Assembly: GCA_035502095.1 (NCBI GenBank)
Contig: DATJUX010000003.1
Location: forward strand, 62,001 to 126,000
Length of the DNA: 64,000 nt
Source of the DNA: JAKANT01 sp035502095
GTDB taxonomy: Bacteria > Pseudomonadota > Gammaproteobacteria > Burkholderiales > Burkholderiaceae_F
Reading direction: 5' to 3'
Shown: one piece after another, positions 17,193-25,613 of the stretch
Position numbering within the stretch: the first letter of the stretch is position 1
Layout: every line of letters begins with the position of its first letter
The notes under the pieces: model-generated
Database searches by the model: none
Seen by the model: only the letters and a program-made list of their open reading frames with translations
What the model was told of the DNA's origin: nothing
Program-made: the position numbers and the translations under genes

Positions 17193-18257
17193 CTACTGCT
17201 TTGCCGCGCCGAAACGCAGCCTGTAATTGACGAAGATGTCGGCGCCGAGCAGGAAGAACAGCAGCATGCCCTGGAACACCTTGGAAATCGACGACGGCAG
17301 GTTCATGTACTGCTGTGCCTGCTCGCCGCCGATGTACAGGAGCGCCATCAGCAGGCTGGCGAGGAAGATGCCGATCGCGTTCAGGCGGCCGACGAACGCC
17401 ACGATGATGGCGGCGAAGCCGTAGCTCTGCGAAACGTGATCGGTGAGTTGCCCCATCGGGCCGCCGACTTCCGACATGCCGGCGATGCCCGCCATCGCGC
17501 CACCGGCCAGCATGCCGATCCAGATCGTGCGCTTGGCGGAGAAGCCGGCATAACGTGCCGCGGCCTCGGCCTGCCCGGCGACCCGCATCTGGAAGCCGGA
17601 GAAGCTGCGGTTTATGAACAGGTAGCCCACGATCAACGCGCCGATCGCGATCGGAAACGCGGCGTTCAGTCGCGTGCCTTCGACCAGCACCGGCAGGATC
17701 GCCGACTCGTCGAACATCTTCGTCTGCGGGAAGTTGAATCCTTCCGGATCCTTCCAGGGACCGAACACGAGCCACGAGACGAGCAGGTTCGCGATGTAGA
17801 CCAGCATCAGCGACACCAGGATCTCGTTGGTGTTGAAGCGCGTGCGCAGCACCGCCGGAATCGCCGCCCACAAGGCGCCGCCGATTGCACCGGCCACGAT
17901 CATCAGCGGCAGAACGAGCGGCGAGTTCACGCCCTGGAAGTAGAGCGCCACGCCCGAACCGAACACGGCGCCGATGATGTACTGGCCTTCGGCGCCGATG
18001 TTCCAGACGTTGGCGCGGAAGCCGACCGCAAGCCCGATCGCGATCATCATCAGCGGCGTGGCTTTCAGGAGCAACTCGGCGATCGAATACCAGTCCTTGA
18101 GCGGATTGAGGAAAAACACCTTGAAGCCCGCGAGCGGATCGCGCCCGAGGGCGGAGAAGATGATGAGGCCGCCGATCACCGTGAGCACCACCGCGATCAG
18201 CGGCGACAGATAGCGCATCGTCTGCGACGGCTCGGCGCGCGCCTGCAGCCTAAGCAT
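17193..18257 (-). CDS. ABC transporter permease (BMP/nucleoside type)
   Basis: 354 residues; the ATG at 18257 overlaps the ATPase stop by 8 bp and is chosen over an upstream in-frame start at 18287. Hydrophobic helices begin at SPLIAVVLTVIGGLIIFSAL. VGFRANVWNIGAEGQYIIGA is the family signature, and RYAGFSAKRTIWIGMLAGGAMAGIAG the coupling region. It resembles the YufP/NupB type. It would form the membrane channel with the following permease, energised by the ATPase encoded just upstream. Spacing and overlaps indicate one operon. Confidence 0.9.
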   Translation of the reverse strand: MLRLQARAEPSQTMRYLSPLIAVVLTVIGGLIIFSALGRDPLAGFKVFFLNPLKDWYSIAELLLKATPLMMIAIGLAVGFRANVWNIGAEGQYIIGAVFGSGVALYFQGVNSPLVLPLMIVAGAIGGALWAAIPAVLRTRFNTNEILVSLMLVYIANLLVSWLVFGPWKDPEGFNFPQTKMFDESAILPVLVEGTRLNAAFPIAIGALIVGYLFINRSFSGFQMRVAGQAEAAARYAGFSAKRTIWIGMLAGGAMAGIAGMSEVGGPMGQLTDHVSQSYGFAAIIVAFVGRLNAIGIFLASLLMALLYIGGEQAQQYMNLPSSISKVFQGMLLFFLLGADIFVNYRLRFGAAKQ

Positions 18258-19833
18258 GGGCGGCCTCCGCAGCGGCAGGTTGTCCACCTTCGGCGCCGGG
18301 CCACATGCCGCTCATCCACACGCCGATCTCCTCGACGTTCGTCTGCGCGGCTGGCTTGGCGGGCGAGAGCTTGCCCTTGGCGATCACGGCGATGCGATCG
18401 CAGATCTCGAACAGCTCGTCGAGTTCCTCGGAGATGACCAGGATCGCCGTGCCCGCGTTGCGCAGGTCGATCAGCTGCTGGCGGATCGCCGCTGCCGCGC
18501 CGACATCGACGCCCCAGGTCGGCTGCGCGACCACCAGCAGCTTGGGCGCGAGCATGATCTCGCGCCCCATGATGTACTTCTGCAGGTTGCCGCCCGACAG
18601 CGAGCGCGCCTCGGCATCCGGGCCGCCGGCCTTGACGTTGAAGCGCTTGATGCAATCGGCCGCAAACGCTTGCACCGCGCCGAAGTTGATGAAGCCGCCT
18701 TTCACCATGCCGGCCTTGTGCGCGGTGAGCAGCGCGTTGTCCGCCAGCGACATGCGCGGCACCGCTCCGCGGCCGAGCCGCTCTTCGGGCACGAAACCCA
18801 TGCCGATCTTGCGCCGTCGGCCCGGCGCCATGCGACCCGCTTCGACGCCGCAGATCTGCACCGGGAATCTTTCGGCCAGCGGCTCCTCGCCCGAGATGGC
18901 ATACAAAAGCTGGCGCTGTCCGTTGCCCGAGACGCCGGCGATGCCGACGATCTCGCCCGAGTGCACGTCGAGATGCACGTCCTGCAGGTCGACGCCGAAC
19001 GGATCGTCCGATGCGTGCGAGAGACCGGCCAGGCGCAACCGCACCTCGCCGCCTTCGACGGGCGCGCCGTGCTGGCACACCGGCAGGTCCTTGCCGATCA
19101 TCAGGCGTGCCATCGACTTCGGCGTCTCCTGCGACGGAATGCAGGTTCCGGTCACCTTGCCCCCGCGCAGCACCGTCGCCGTGTGGCAGAGCTCCTGGAT
19201 CTCGTCCAGCTTGTGGCTGATGTAGAGGATGCTGCAGCCTTCCGACGCGAGCTGGCGCAGCGTCTCGAACAGCTTGCGCACCGCCTGCGGCGTCAGCACC
19301 GACGTCGGCTCGTCCATGATCAGCAGCTTCGGCTTCTGCAGCAGGCAGCGGATGATCTCGACGCGCTGCCGCTCGCCGACCGAGAGCGCGTGCACCAGGC
19401 GGCGCGGATCGACGGGCAGGCCGTACTTGTTGGACACCTCCTCGATCTGCTTCGACAGGGTCGCGAGGTCGGGCGCGTCCTCGAGCGCGAGGGCGACGTT
19501 CTCGACCACGGTGACGGTCTCGAACAGCGAGAAGTGCTGGAACACCATGCCGATGCCGAGCCGGCGCGCGTGCGCCGGATTGGCGACCACGACCTCCTGG
19601 CCCTCCCACTTCATGCGGCCCTCGGTCGGCGCGGTGACGCCGTAGATGATCTTCATCAGCGTCGACTTGCCGGCCCCGTTTTCGCCGAGCACCGCGTGGA
19701 TCTCGCCGGGCTTGACCTGCAGGTCGATGCCGTCGTTGGCGACCACACTCGGGTAGACCTTGCGGATCCCGGTGAGTTCGAGGCGCAGGTTGCCGCCGCC
19801 CGCGGCGCTCGCGCTTGCCTGTTGGTTCTCCAT
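18250..19833 (-). CDS. ABC transporter ATP-binding protein, tandem nucleotide-binding domains
   Basis: 527 residues with two nucleotide-binding domains, as in RbsA/YufO-type ATPases. The first domain has Walker A GENGAGKS (50-57), signature LSVGERQRVEI and Walker B LLIMDEPTS. The second has a degenerate P-loop (GVSGNGQRQL) but a good signature LSGGNLQKYIMGREI and VVAQPTWGVDVGAAA. It powers uptake by the BMP-type transporter. The ATG at 19833 is used because AAGGGA precedes it; an upstream in-frame start at 19899 lacks such support. The gene lies 112 bp after xdhC. Confidence 0.9.
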   Translation of the reverse strand: MENQQASASAAGGGNLRLELTGIRKVYPSVVANDGIDLQVKPGEIHAVLGENGAGKSTLMKIIYGVTAPTEGRMKWEGQEVVVANPAHARRLGIGMVFQHFSLFETVTVVENVALALEDAPDLATLSKQIEEVSNKYGLPVDPRRLVHALSVGERQRVEIIRCLLQKPKLLIMDEPTSVLTPQAVRKLFETLRQLASEGCSILYISHKLDEIQELCHTATVLRGGKVTGTCIPSQETPKSMARLMIGKDLPVCQHGAPVEGGEVRLRLAGLSHASDDPFGVDLQDVHLDVHSGEIVGIAGVSGNGQRQLLYAISGEEPLAERFPVQICGVEAGRMAPGRRRKIGMGFVPEERLGRGAVPRMSLADNALLTAHKAGMVKGGFINFGAVQAFAADCIKRFNVKAGGPDAEARSLSGGNLQKYIMGREIMLAPKLLVVAQPTWGVDVGAAAAIRQQLIDLRNAGTAILVISEELDELFEICDRIAVIAKGKLSPAKPAAQTNVEEIGVWMSGMWPGAEGGQPAAAEAAHA

Positions 19834-19945
19834 CGTGTCCCTTCTCGTCTCCCGGGTGCGTCGCTGTCGTTCTCGAGCACCCTTCTGGTTGGCCCGCATT
19901 GCGCGCGGGCTTCTTTTCGATCGCTCCGTGCGATCGGTGACCCGG

Positions 19946-21067
19946 TCAAAGGATTGCGGAGCGTTTCGTTTCCGCAGCAGCCCGCGGCAGCGCTTCCGGG
20001 CGCGCCGCGCGCCGTTGCTGCTTCTCGTACTGCTGCACCAGTTCGGCGGCCACCGCGATCGCGATCACGGCCGGCCGCTTGTCGTCGATGCCGGGCACGC
20101 CGATCGGACACGTCATCGTCGCGAGCTGCGCTGGCGCGATGCCGCGCGCGAGCAACCTGCGCTCGAACTGGTGCCGCTTGCTCGCCGAGCCGATCAATCC
20201 GAAATACGCGTAGTCGCCGCGCCGCAGGATGCGTTCCGTCAGAGCCTGGTCGAGCGGATGGCTGTGCGTCATCACCAGGAAATGGGCGCCCGCCGGTGCC
20301 GCGTCGATTTCCGCTTCCGGGACGTCCGTCGCAACGACGGTCGTGTGCACCGGCACGCTGGCAGGGAACACCGCGTCGCGACTGTCGACCCACGTGATGC
20401 GGCAGGGCATTTCCGCCATCGCACGCACGATCGCCTGCCCCACGTGGCCCGCACCGAAAAGCACGATGTGCCAGTCGCACGGCCCCAGCGGATCGAGCAG
20501 GCAGGTCGTCGCCGTCGCGTCGCCGATCTCGGCAAGCCGCGTGGTGCCGCCGTCGCGCAGCAGCGTGCGCGCCGCTTGCGTCGCGGCCCGATCGAGTTCC
20601 GGCGCGCCGAGCGAGCCGGTGCATCCGTCCACGGTGACGATCAGCTTGTCGCTGCCGGCGGCGCCGTGCGCCGAGGTGACGACCACGCACGCGACGTCGG
20701 GCGATTGCTGCGCCAACGCCTCGAGCCACGGCGCCGTGGCCGCAACCGGTTCGAACAGGAGCTGCGCAAGACCGCCGCAGCATTGGCCAAGGGATGCGCC
20801 GAGCGGAAAACGCTGCAGCGCTTCGACGTCGTCGCCGCCGAGCAGGCGGCGCGCGATCTCGGTCGCCTTCCACTCGAGGTGCCCGCCGCCGATGGTGCCG
20901 ATGAGCCGATCCGCGGTGACGATCATCTTCGCACCGGGTTCGCGCGGCACCGAGCCTTTGGCGCCTGCGACGGTCACCAGCACTGCCGGCGTGGCGCTGG
21001 CGGCGCAAGCGCGCAGGTCATGGATCCAGGTGTGGTCCATGGCCATCGCTGTGCCGCGATTCATCAT
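19946..21067 (-). CDS. xdhC: xanthine dehydrogenase accessory protein XdhC
   Basis: 373 residues. XdhC-type N-terminal region: VTVAGAKGSVPREPGAKMIV, IGGGHLEWKA and LGQCCGGLAQLLFEPV with the conserved Cys pair. C-terminal Rossmann domain: HIVLFGAGHVGQAIVRA and FLVMTHSHPLDQALTERIL, then YFGLIGSASKR. In Rhodobacter XdhC binds the molybdenum cofactor, protects it and promotes its sulfuration before insertion into XdhB. The ATG at 21067 lies 2 bp after the xdhB stop, behind GTGAAG. Order xdhA-xdhB-xdhC is the classical one. Confidence 0.93.
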   Translation of the reverse strand: MMNRGTAMAMDHTWIHDLRACAASATPAVLVTVAGAKGSVPREPGAKMIVTADRLIGTIGGGHLEWKATEIARRLLGGDDVEALQRFPLGASLGQCCGGLAQLLFEPVAATAPWLEALAQQSPDVACVVVTSAHGAAGSDKLIVTVDGCTGSLGAPELDRAATQAARTLLRDGGTTRLAEIGDATATTCLLDPLGPCDWHIVLFGAGHVGQAIVRAMAEMPCRITWVDSRDAVFPASVPVHTTVVATDVPEAEIDAAPAGAHFLVMTHSHPLDQALTERILRRGDYAYFGLIGSASKRHQFERRLLARGIAPAQLATMTCPIGVPGIDDKRPAVIAIAVAAELVQQYEKQQRRAARPEALPRAAAETKRSAIL

Positions 21068-21069
21068 CT

Positions 21070-23412
21070 TCACGCCGCCGCACGCGTCGACGCGCGCACC
21101 GCGTCCGCCGCGCGCAGGATCGACTCGCCGCTGGCGGGCGCGTCGAGCGGCGGATTGATCCGATAGTCGCCGAGGGCGGCAACCGCATCGCGGATCGCAA
21201 AGAACACCGAGAAGGGAAGCAGCAGCGGCGGCTCGCCGACGGCTTTCGAGCGGAAGATCGTGTCTTCGGCGTTGGCGTTCTTGAACAGCGCCGTGCGGAA
21301 GTCGGTCGGGCAATCGTTGACGGCCGGAATCTTGTACGTCGACGGCGCGTGCGTCATCAGGCGCCCATCCTTGTTCCACCACAGCTCTTCGACGGTGAGC
21401 CAGCCCATGCCCTGGATGAATGCGCCTTCGACCTGGCCGATGTCGATCGCGGGGTTGATCGACGTGCCGGCGTCGTGCAGCAGGTCGGCACGCAGCAGCT
21501 TCCACTCGCCGGTCAGCGTGTCGACGATCACTTCGGAGACCGCGGCGCCGTAGGCGAAATAGAAGAAGGGCCGCCCGTTCAGCGTGAGGCGGTTCCAGTG
21601 GATCTTCGGCGTCACGTAGAAGCCGTCGGACCACAGCTGGACGCGTGCGTTGTAGGCCTCCTGCACCAGGTCGGCGAATGCAACCACGTTGCCGTTGACC
21701 ACCACTGCATCGTTGCCGAACGCGACCTCCTCGGGCGTGCCGCCGTAGGTACGGGCCGCGTATTCAGCGAGGCGGGCGCGGATCTGGCGCGCAGCGTCCT
21801 GCCCGGCCTTGCCGTTCAGGTCGGCACCCGTGGAGGCCGCGGTGGCCGACGTGTTCGGCACCTTGCTCGTGTCGGCCGCGGTGGCGCGCACGTGACGCAG
21901 GCTGATGCCGAGTTCGTGCGCGACGACCTGCGCCACCTTGGTGTTCAGGCCCTGTCCCATCTCGGTGCCGCCGTGATTCACCAGCACCGATCCGTCGGTG
22001 TAGACCTGCACCAGCGCGCCGGCCTGGTTGTATTGCACGACATTGAACGAGATGCCGAACTTGACCGGCGTCAGCGCGATGCCCTTCTTGAGCACGGCGC
22101 TCTGGTCGTTGAATGCGCGCACGGCCGCCCGGCGCGCCGCATAGTCGCTCGACGTCTCGAGCTGCGCAACCAGCTCGTGGATGACGTTGTCCTCGACCTT
22201 CTGGCCATAGGGCGTCAGGTCGCGCTCGCCCTTGCCGTAGAAGTTGAGCTTGCGCACGTCGAGCGGATCGCGCCCGAGGTCGCGCGCGATGTTGTCGATG
22301 ATGTATTCGATCGCGACCGCCCCCTGCGGCCCGCCGAAGCCGCGGAACGCGGTGTTCGACTGGGTGTTGGTCTTGCCCGCCATCGACTTGATGTCGACGT
22401 CGGCCAGGTAGTAGGCGTTGTCGAAGTGGCACAGGGCGCGCGTGGCGACCGGGCCGGACAGGTCGGCCGAGTAGCCGGCACGCGACACCATCTCGATGCG
22501 CGCGCCGAGGATGCGCCCTTCGTGGTCGTAGCCGACCTCGTATTCGTAGTGAAAGCAGTGGCGCTTGCCGGTGATCATCATGTCGTCGTCGCGGTCGAGC
22601 CGGCACTTGACCGGGCGATTCAGCTTCTTCGCCGCGAGCGAAGCGACGCAGGCGAACAGCGCCGACTGCGATTCCTTGCCGCCGAAGCCGCCGCCCATGC
22701 GACGCATTTCGCACACCACCTGGTGCGAGCGCAGGTTGAGCGCGTGACAGACCATGCGCTGCATCTCGGTCGGATGCTGGGTCGAGCAGTAGAGGTGGAT
22801 GCCGTTGTCCTCGCGCGGCACCGCGTAGGAGATCTGGCCCTCGAGATAGAACTGCTCCTGGCCGCCGACGTAGAACTCGCCTTTGCTCCGGCGCGGGGCG
22901 TTGGCGATGGCCTGCGCGGCCTGGCCGCGCTTCAGGTGCAGCGGCGGCACCACGAACGACTTCTGGCGCTTGGCTTCCTGCGGCGTGAGCACCGCCGGCA
23001 GGTCCTGGTACTCGACCTTCGCCTTGCGCGCGGCACGGCGCGCTTCGTCGTAGGTGCGCGCGATCACCGCGAACATCGGCTGGCCGATGTATTGCACCAG
23101 CCCGTCGGCCAGGATCGGATCGTCGTGGGCGATCGGCCCGCAGTTGTTGTCGCCCGGGATGTCGGAGGCGGTCAGCACCGCGACCACGCCGGGCATCTCG
23201 CGCACCGGGGCGAGATCGATCGCCTTGACGATCGCATGCGCCTTGTTCGAGAGTCCGAGCGCGGCGTGCAGCGTGCCGTCGAGTTCGGGGATGTCGTCGA
23301 CGTAGACGGCTTCGCCGGAGACATGCAGGTGCGCCGATTCGTGCGGCATCGGCGCGCCGGCTTGCGGCTGGGCCGTCTTGAGCAGCAGACCGGTCTCAGT
23401 GGGCTTGTTCAT
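21070..23412 (-). CDS. xdhB: xanthine dehydrogenase molybdenum-binding subunit
   Basis: 780 residues, the large Moco-carrying subunit of bacterial xanthine dehydrogenase. It starts with HLHVSGEAVYVDDIPELDG and carries the Moco and active-site segments MRRMGGGFGGKES, NTAFRGFGGPQGA, GGTEMGQGLNTKVAQ and, near the end, AVGEPPLLLP with the catalytic Glu. It oxidises hypoxanthine to xanthine and xanthine to urate. The start at 23412 is chosen because MNKPTETG is followed by the conserved region, and the longer in-frame stretch upstream is repeat DNA. The substrate call is supported by guaD, puuD and uraH in the same cluster. Confidence 0.94.
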   Translation of the reverse strand: MNKPTETGLLLKTAQPQAGAPMPHESAHLHVSGEAVYVDDIPELDGTLHAALGLSNKAHAIVKAIDLAPVREMPGVVAVLTASDIPGDNNCGPIAHDDPILADGLVQYIGQPMFAVIARTYDEARRAARKAKVEYQDLPAVLTPQEAKRQKSFVVPPLHLKRGQAAQAIANAPRRSKGEFYVGGQEQFYLEGQISYAVPREDNGIHLYCSTQHPTEMQRMVCHALNLRSHQVVCEMRRMGGGFGGKESQSALFACVASLAAKKLNRPVKCRLDRDDDMMITGKRHCFHYEYEVGYDHEGRILGARIEMVSRAGYSADLSGPVATRALCHFDNAYYLADVDIKSMAGKTNTQSNTAFRGFGGPQGAVAIEYIIDNIARDLGRDPLDVRKLNFYGKGERDLTPYGQKVEDNVIHELVAQLETSSDYAARRAAVRAFNDQSAVLKKGIALTPVKFGISFNVVQYNQAGALVQVYTDGSVLVNHGGTEMGQGLNTKVAQVVAHELGISLRHVRATAADTSKVPNTSATAASTGADLNGKAGQDAARQIRARLAEYAARTYGGTPEEVAFGNDAVVVNGNVVAFADLVQEAYNARVQLWSDGFYVTPKIHWNRLTLNGRPFFYFAYGAAVSEVIVDTLTGEWKLLRADLLHDAGTSINPAIDIGQVEGAFIQGMGWLTVEELWWNKDGRLMTHAPSTYKIPAVNDCPTDFRTALFKNANAEDTIFRSKAVGEPPLLLPFSVFFAIRDAVAALGDYRINPPLDAPASGESILRAADAVRASTRAAA

Positions 23413-23470
23413 GACGGCGCTCCGGGCCTCTTGTCTTTCCGGGACGCAGGCGATGCATCTCGCCCGCGCG

Positions 23471-23544
23471 GATGGCGGGATCCCTCGCTTCGCTCGGAAC
23501 GACACCGGCTTACTCGCGACCACATCGGCTTCGCTCGGGATGAC
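23471..23544. repeat. imperfect palindromic intergenic repeat, copy E
   Basis: Two short units of the repeat lie between xdhA and xdhB: GGGATCCCTCGCTTCGCTCG then GAACGAC, and CATCGGCTTCGCTCGGGATG then ACATG. The repeat sits in the mRNA between two subunit genes that must be made in equal amounts. Confidence 0.65.
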
Positions 23545-23548
23545 ATGT

Positions 23549-25039
23549 TCATGCGCTCGCAAACACGCTCACCTGGTCGCCCGCCAGTTGCGCGGCGCCG
23601 TCGGTACGCGTTTCGAGGAAAAAACGATAAAGCAGGTTGCGTGCCGTGGCGCTTCGGTACCCGGCGCTGGCACGCATATCCGTGAGCGGCGCGTAGTCGC
23701 GGTCGAGCGCCGCCATTGCAGCGCGCGCCGTCGCTTCGTTCCACGGTTGTCCGAGCAGCGACTGCTCGGTTGCCGCGGCGCGTTTTGGAATCGCCGCGAC
23801 GCCGCCGAACGCGACCCGCGCGTGGGCGATACGGCTGGCCTGGATGCGCAACGCAAAGGCGGCGCAGACCGCCGAGATGTCGGAGTCGTAGCGCTTGGAA
23901 AGCTTGTAGGTGCGGAACTGCAGGTCCGCGGCGGGGAGCGGCACTTCGATCGCGGCCACGATTTCGTCGGCCGCCATCGATTTCTTCATGTAGTCGACGT
24001 ACAGGTCCTCGAGCGCGATCGTGCGTGCACCGCGCACGCTGTGCAGCACGACGCGCGCACCGAGCGCGATCAGCCCCGGCATCGAATCGCCGATCGGGCT
24101 GCCGTTGGCGACGTTGCCGCCCAGCGTGCCGGCGTTGCGGATCGGAACCGAGGCAAAGCGCTCCCACATCTCGCGCAGCTGCGGATAGAGCTCGTCGAGC
24201 GCGGCGTATCCGTCGGTCAGCGCAGCGCCGGCGCCGATCACGAGCGCATCGGTGCGCCGTTCGATCGACTTCAGCTCGGCCACGTCGCCGATGTACAGGA
24301 TGTCGCCGATGTCGCGCAGCTGCTTGCTCACCCACAGCCCTACGTCGGTGCAGCCGGCGAGCACCGTGGCCTTCGGGTGCGCGGCGCGCAACTGCACCAG
24401 TTCGTCGAGCGTGCGCGGCGCGAAGAAGCGGCGCCCGCCATGTCGGTACAGCAGCGACTCCTCGCGCTGCAGGCGCTTGAGCTGCCCGGCCAATGCGGCC
24501 CGGTCCAGGACGACGGGCGCGTGATCGAACATACGCTGCCCCGCCTCGAGGATCGGCCGATAGCCCGTGCAGCGGCACAGGTTGCCGGTCAGCGCGGTGC
24601 GCAGCTCGCCGTCGCCCGGCCGCTTGCTGCACCCGGCTGGTGTCACGCAGTCGGCATACACGTTCCACAGCGACATCACGAAGCCCGGCGTGCAGAAGCC
24701 GCACTGCGAGCCGTGGCAGTCGACCATCGCCTGCTGCACCGGGTGCAGCGCGCCGTTCTGGCGCAGGTCTTCCACGGTAAAAAGCGCCTTGCCGTCCAGG
24801 GTCGGAACGAACTGGATGCACGCGTTGACGGTGCGCAGGCGGACCCCGTCGCCGTCGAGTTCACCGAGCACGACCGTGCACGCACCACAGTCGCCCTCGG
24901 CACACCCTTCCTTGGTGCCCTTGCGGCGCAGGTCTTCGCGCAGGAAGTTGAGGACCGACTTCGACGGACTCACGTCGTCGACCTGCACCACCTCTCCGCC
25001 GAGCACGAAGCGGACCGTCGAGCGTTCCTTGTCTGTCAT
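23549..25039 (-). CDS. xdhA: xanthine dehydrogenase FeS/FAD subunit
   Basis: 496 residues, the small subunit. The N-terminal plant-type [2Fe-2S] domain uses Cys46, 51, 54 and 74; the second helical [2Fe-2S] domain uses Cys113, 116, 155 and 157 (CGFC and CRCTGY). From about residue 200 the FAD domain follows, with VLAGCTDVGLWVSKQL, SVPIRNAGTLGGNVANGSPIGD and KLSKRYDSDISAV. Electrons pass from Moco in XdhB through the FeS clusters to FAD and NAD+. A GGGGGAG Shine-Dalgarno precedes the ATG. Upstream lie a near-consensus -35 box and the candidate GntR operator, so this gene probably starts its own transcript. Confidence 0.94.
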   Translation of the reverse strand: MTDKERSTVRFVLGGEVVQVDDVSPSKSVLNFLREDLRRKGTKEGCAEGDCGACTVVLGELDGDGVRLRTVNACIQFVPTLDGKALFTVEDLRQNGALHPVQQAMVDCHGSQCGFCTPGFVMSLWNVYADCVTPAGCSKRPGDGELRTALTGNLCRCTGYRPILEAGQRMFDHAPVVLDRAALAGQLKRLQREESLLYRHGGRRFFAPRTLDELVQLRAAHPKATVLAGCTDVGLWVSKQLRDIGDILYIGDVAELKSIERRTDALVIGAGAALTDGYAALDELYPQLREMWERFASVPIRNAGTLGGNVANGSPIGDSMPGLIALGARVVLHSVRGARTIALEDLYVDYMKKSMAADEIVAAIEVPLPAADLQFRTYKLSKRYDSDISAVCAAFALRIQASRIAHARVAFGGVAAIPKRAAATEQSLLGQPWNEATARAAMAALDRDYAPLTDMRASAGYRSATARNLLYRFFLETRTDGAAQLAGDQVSVFASA

Positions 25040-25062
25040 GCATCTCCCCCGTCAGTGCGCGC

Positions 25063-25092
25063 ATGGTGGCACGCACCACTTTTCTTTGTCAA
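25063..25092 (-). promoter_or_regulatory. candidate sigma-70 promoter of xdhA
   Basis: Read on the minus strand: a perfect TTGACA at 25092-25087, an 18-bp spacer, then CACCAT (25068-25063), a poor -10 box with the A2 and T6 positions kept. The weak -10 would fit a promoter that needs activation. The operator-like palindrome begins 12 bp upstream of the -35 box. Confidence 0.4.
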
Positions 25093-25104
25093 CATTTTTG
25101 CCAG

Positions 25105-25121
25105 ATTTTTGTACACAAAAT
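25105..25121. promoter_or_regulatory. candidate GntR operator upstream of xdhA
   Basis: ATTTTTGTACACAAAAT: TTTTGT and ACAAAA arms around a 2-bp centre. It is 14/17 identical to the sequence at the gntR start. A further half-site, ATTTTTG, lies at 25094-25100. The position overlaps or abuts the xdhA -35 region. Confidence 0.6.
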
Positions 25122-25249
25122 CGCCGGCCGCGTGTAGCCAATTCGAGTCACTGGTCGTGCTGCGATGCCGCGACGGCCCGACAGCGGGATCCCCGCGTCG
25201 ACGCGGCCCGCAACGCCGTTCACGCCTTTTCGGGCGAACGGAGCGGCCC

Positions 25250-25603
25250 TCAGCTGCCGCGATACGTCCCGTAGCTCCACGGCGAACACAGGAGCGGCAC
25301 GTGGTAATGCGCTTCGCGGTCCGCGATGCCGAAGCGCAGCGGCACCGTGTCGAGAAACGGCGGATCGGGCAGGCGCTCGCCGCGCTCGCGAAAGTACGCC
25401 GCGACATGGAACACCAGCTTGAACTGGCCGGTGCGCATCGCCTCGGCGCTCAGGAGCGGTTCGTCGGTGCGTCCGTCGGCATTGGTGCGCACCGTCTTGA
25501 CCGGCTTCCACTGGTCGCCGGCGAGTTCGGAGAAGTCGATGCGCATGCCGGCCGCCGGTTTGCCGGACGAGGTGTCCAGTACGTGCGTCGAGAGGCGTCC
25601 CAT
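25250..25603 (-). CDS. uraH: 5-hydroxyisourate hydrolase
   Basis: 117 residues, a transthyretin-like protein. LSTHVLDTSSGKPAAGM holds the first active-site His, HYHVPLLCSPWSYGTYRGS the second His region, and the protein ends in the diagnostic Y-R-G-S tetrapeptide that separates these enzymes from transthyretin. It opens 5-hydroxyisourate, the product of urate oxidation by PuuD, to OHCU. AAGGAG lies just before the ATG at 25603. It starts 10 bp after the permease gene stop and belongs to the purine operon. No OHCU decarboxylase gene is present in the window. Confidence 0.93.
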   Translation of the reverse strand: MGRLSTHVLDTSSGKPAAGMRIDFSELAGDQWKPVKTVRTNADGRTDEPLLSAEAMRTGQFKLVFHVAAYFRERGERLPDPPFLDTVPLRFGIADREAHYHVPLLCSPWSYGTYRGS

Positions 25604-25613
25604 GGTTGGCTCC

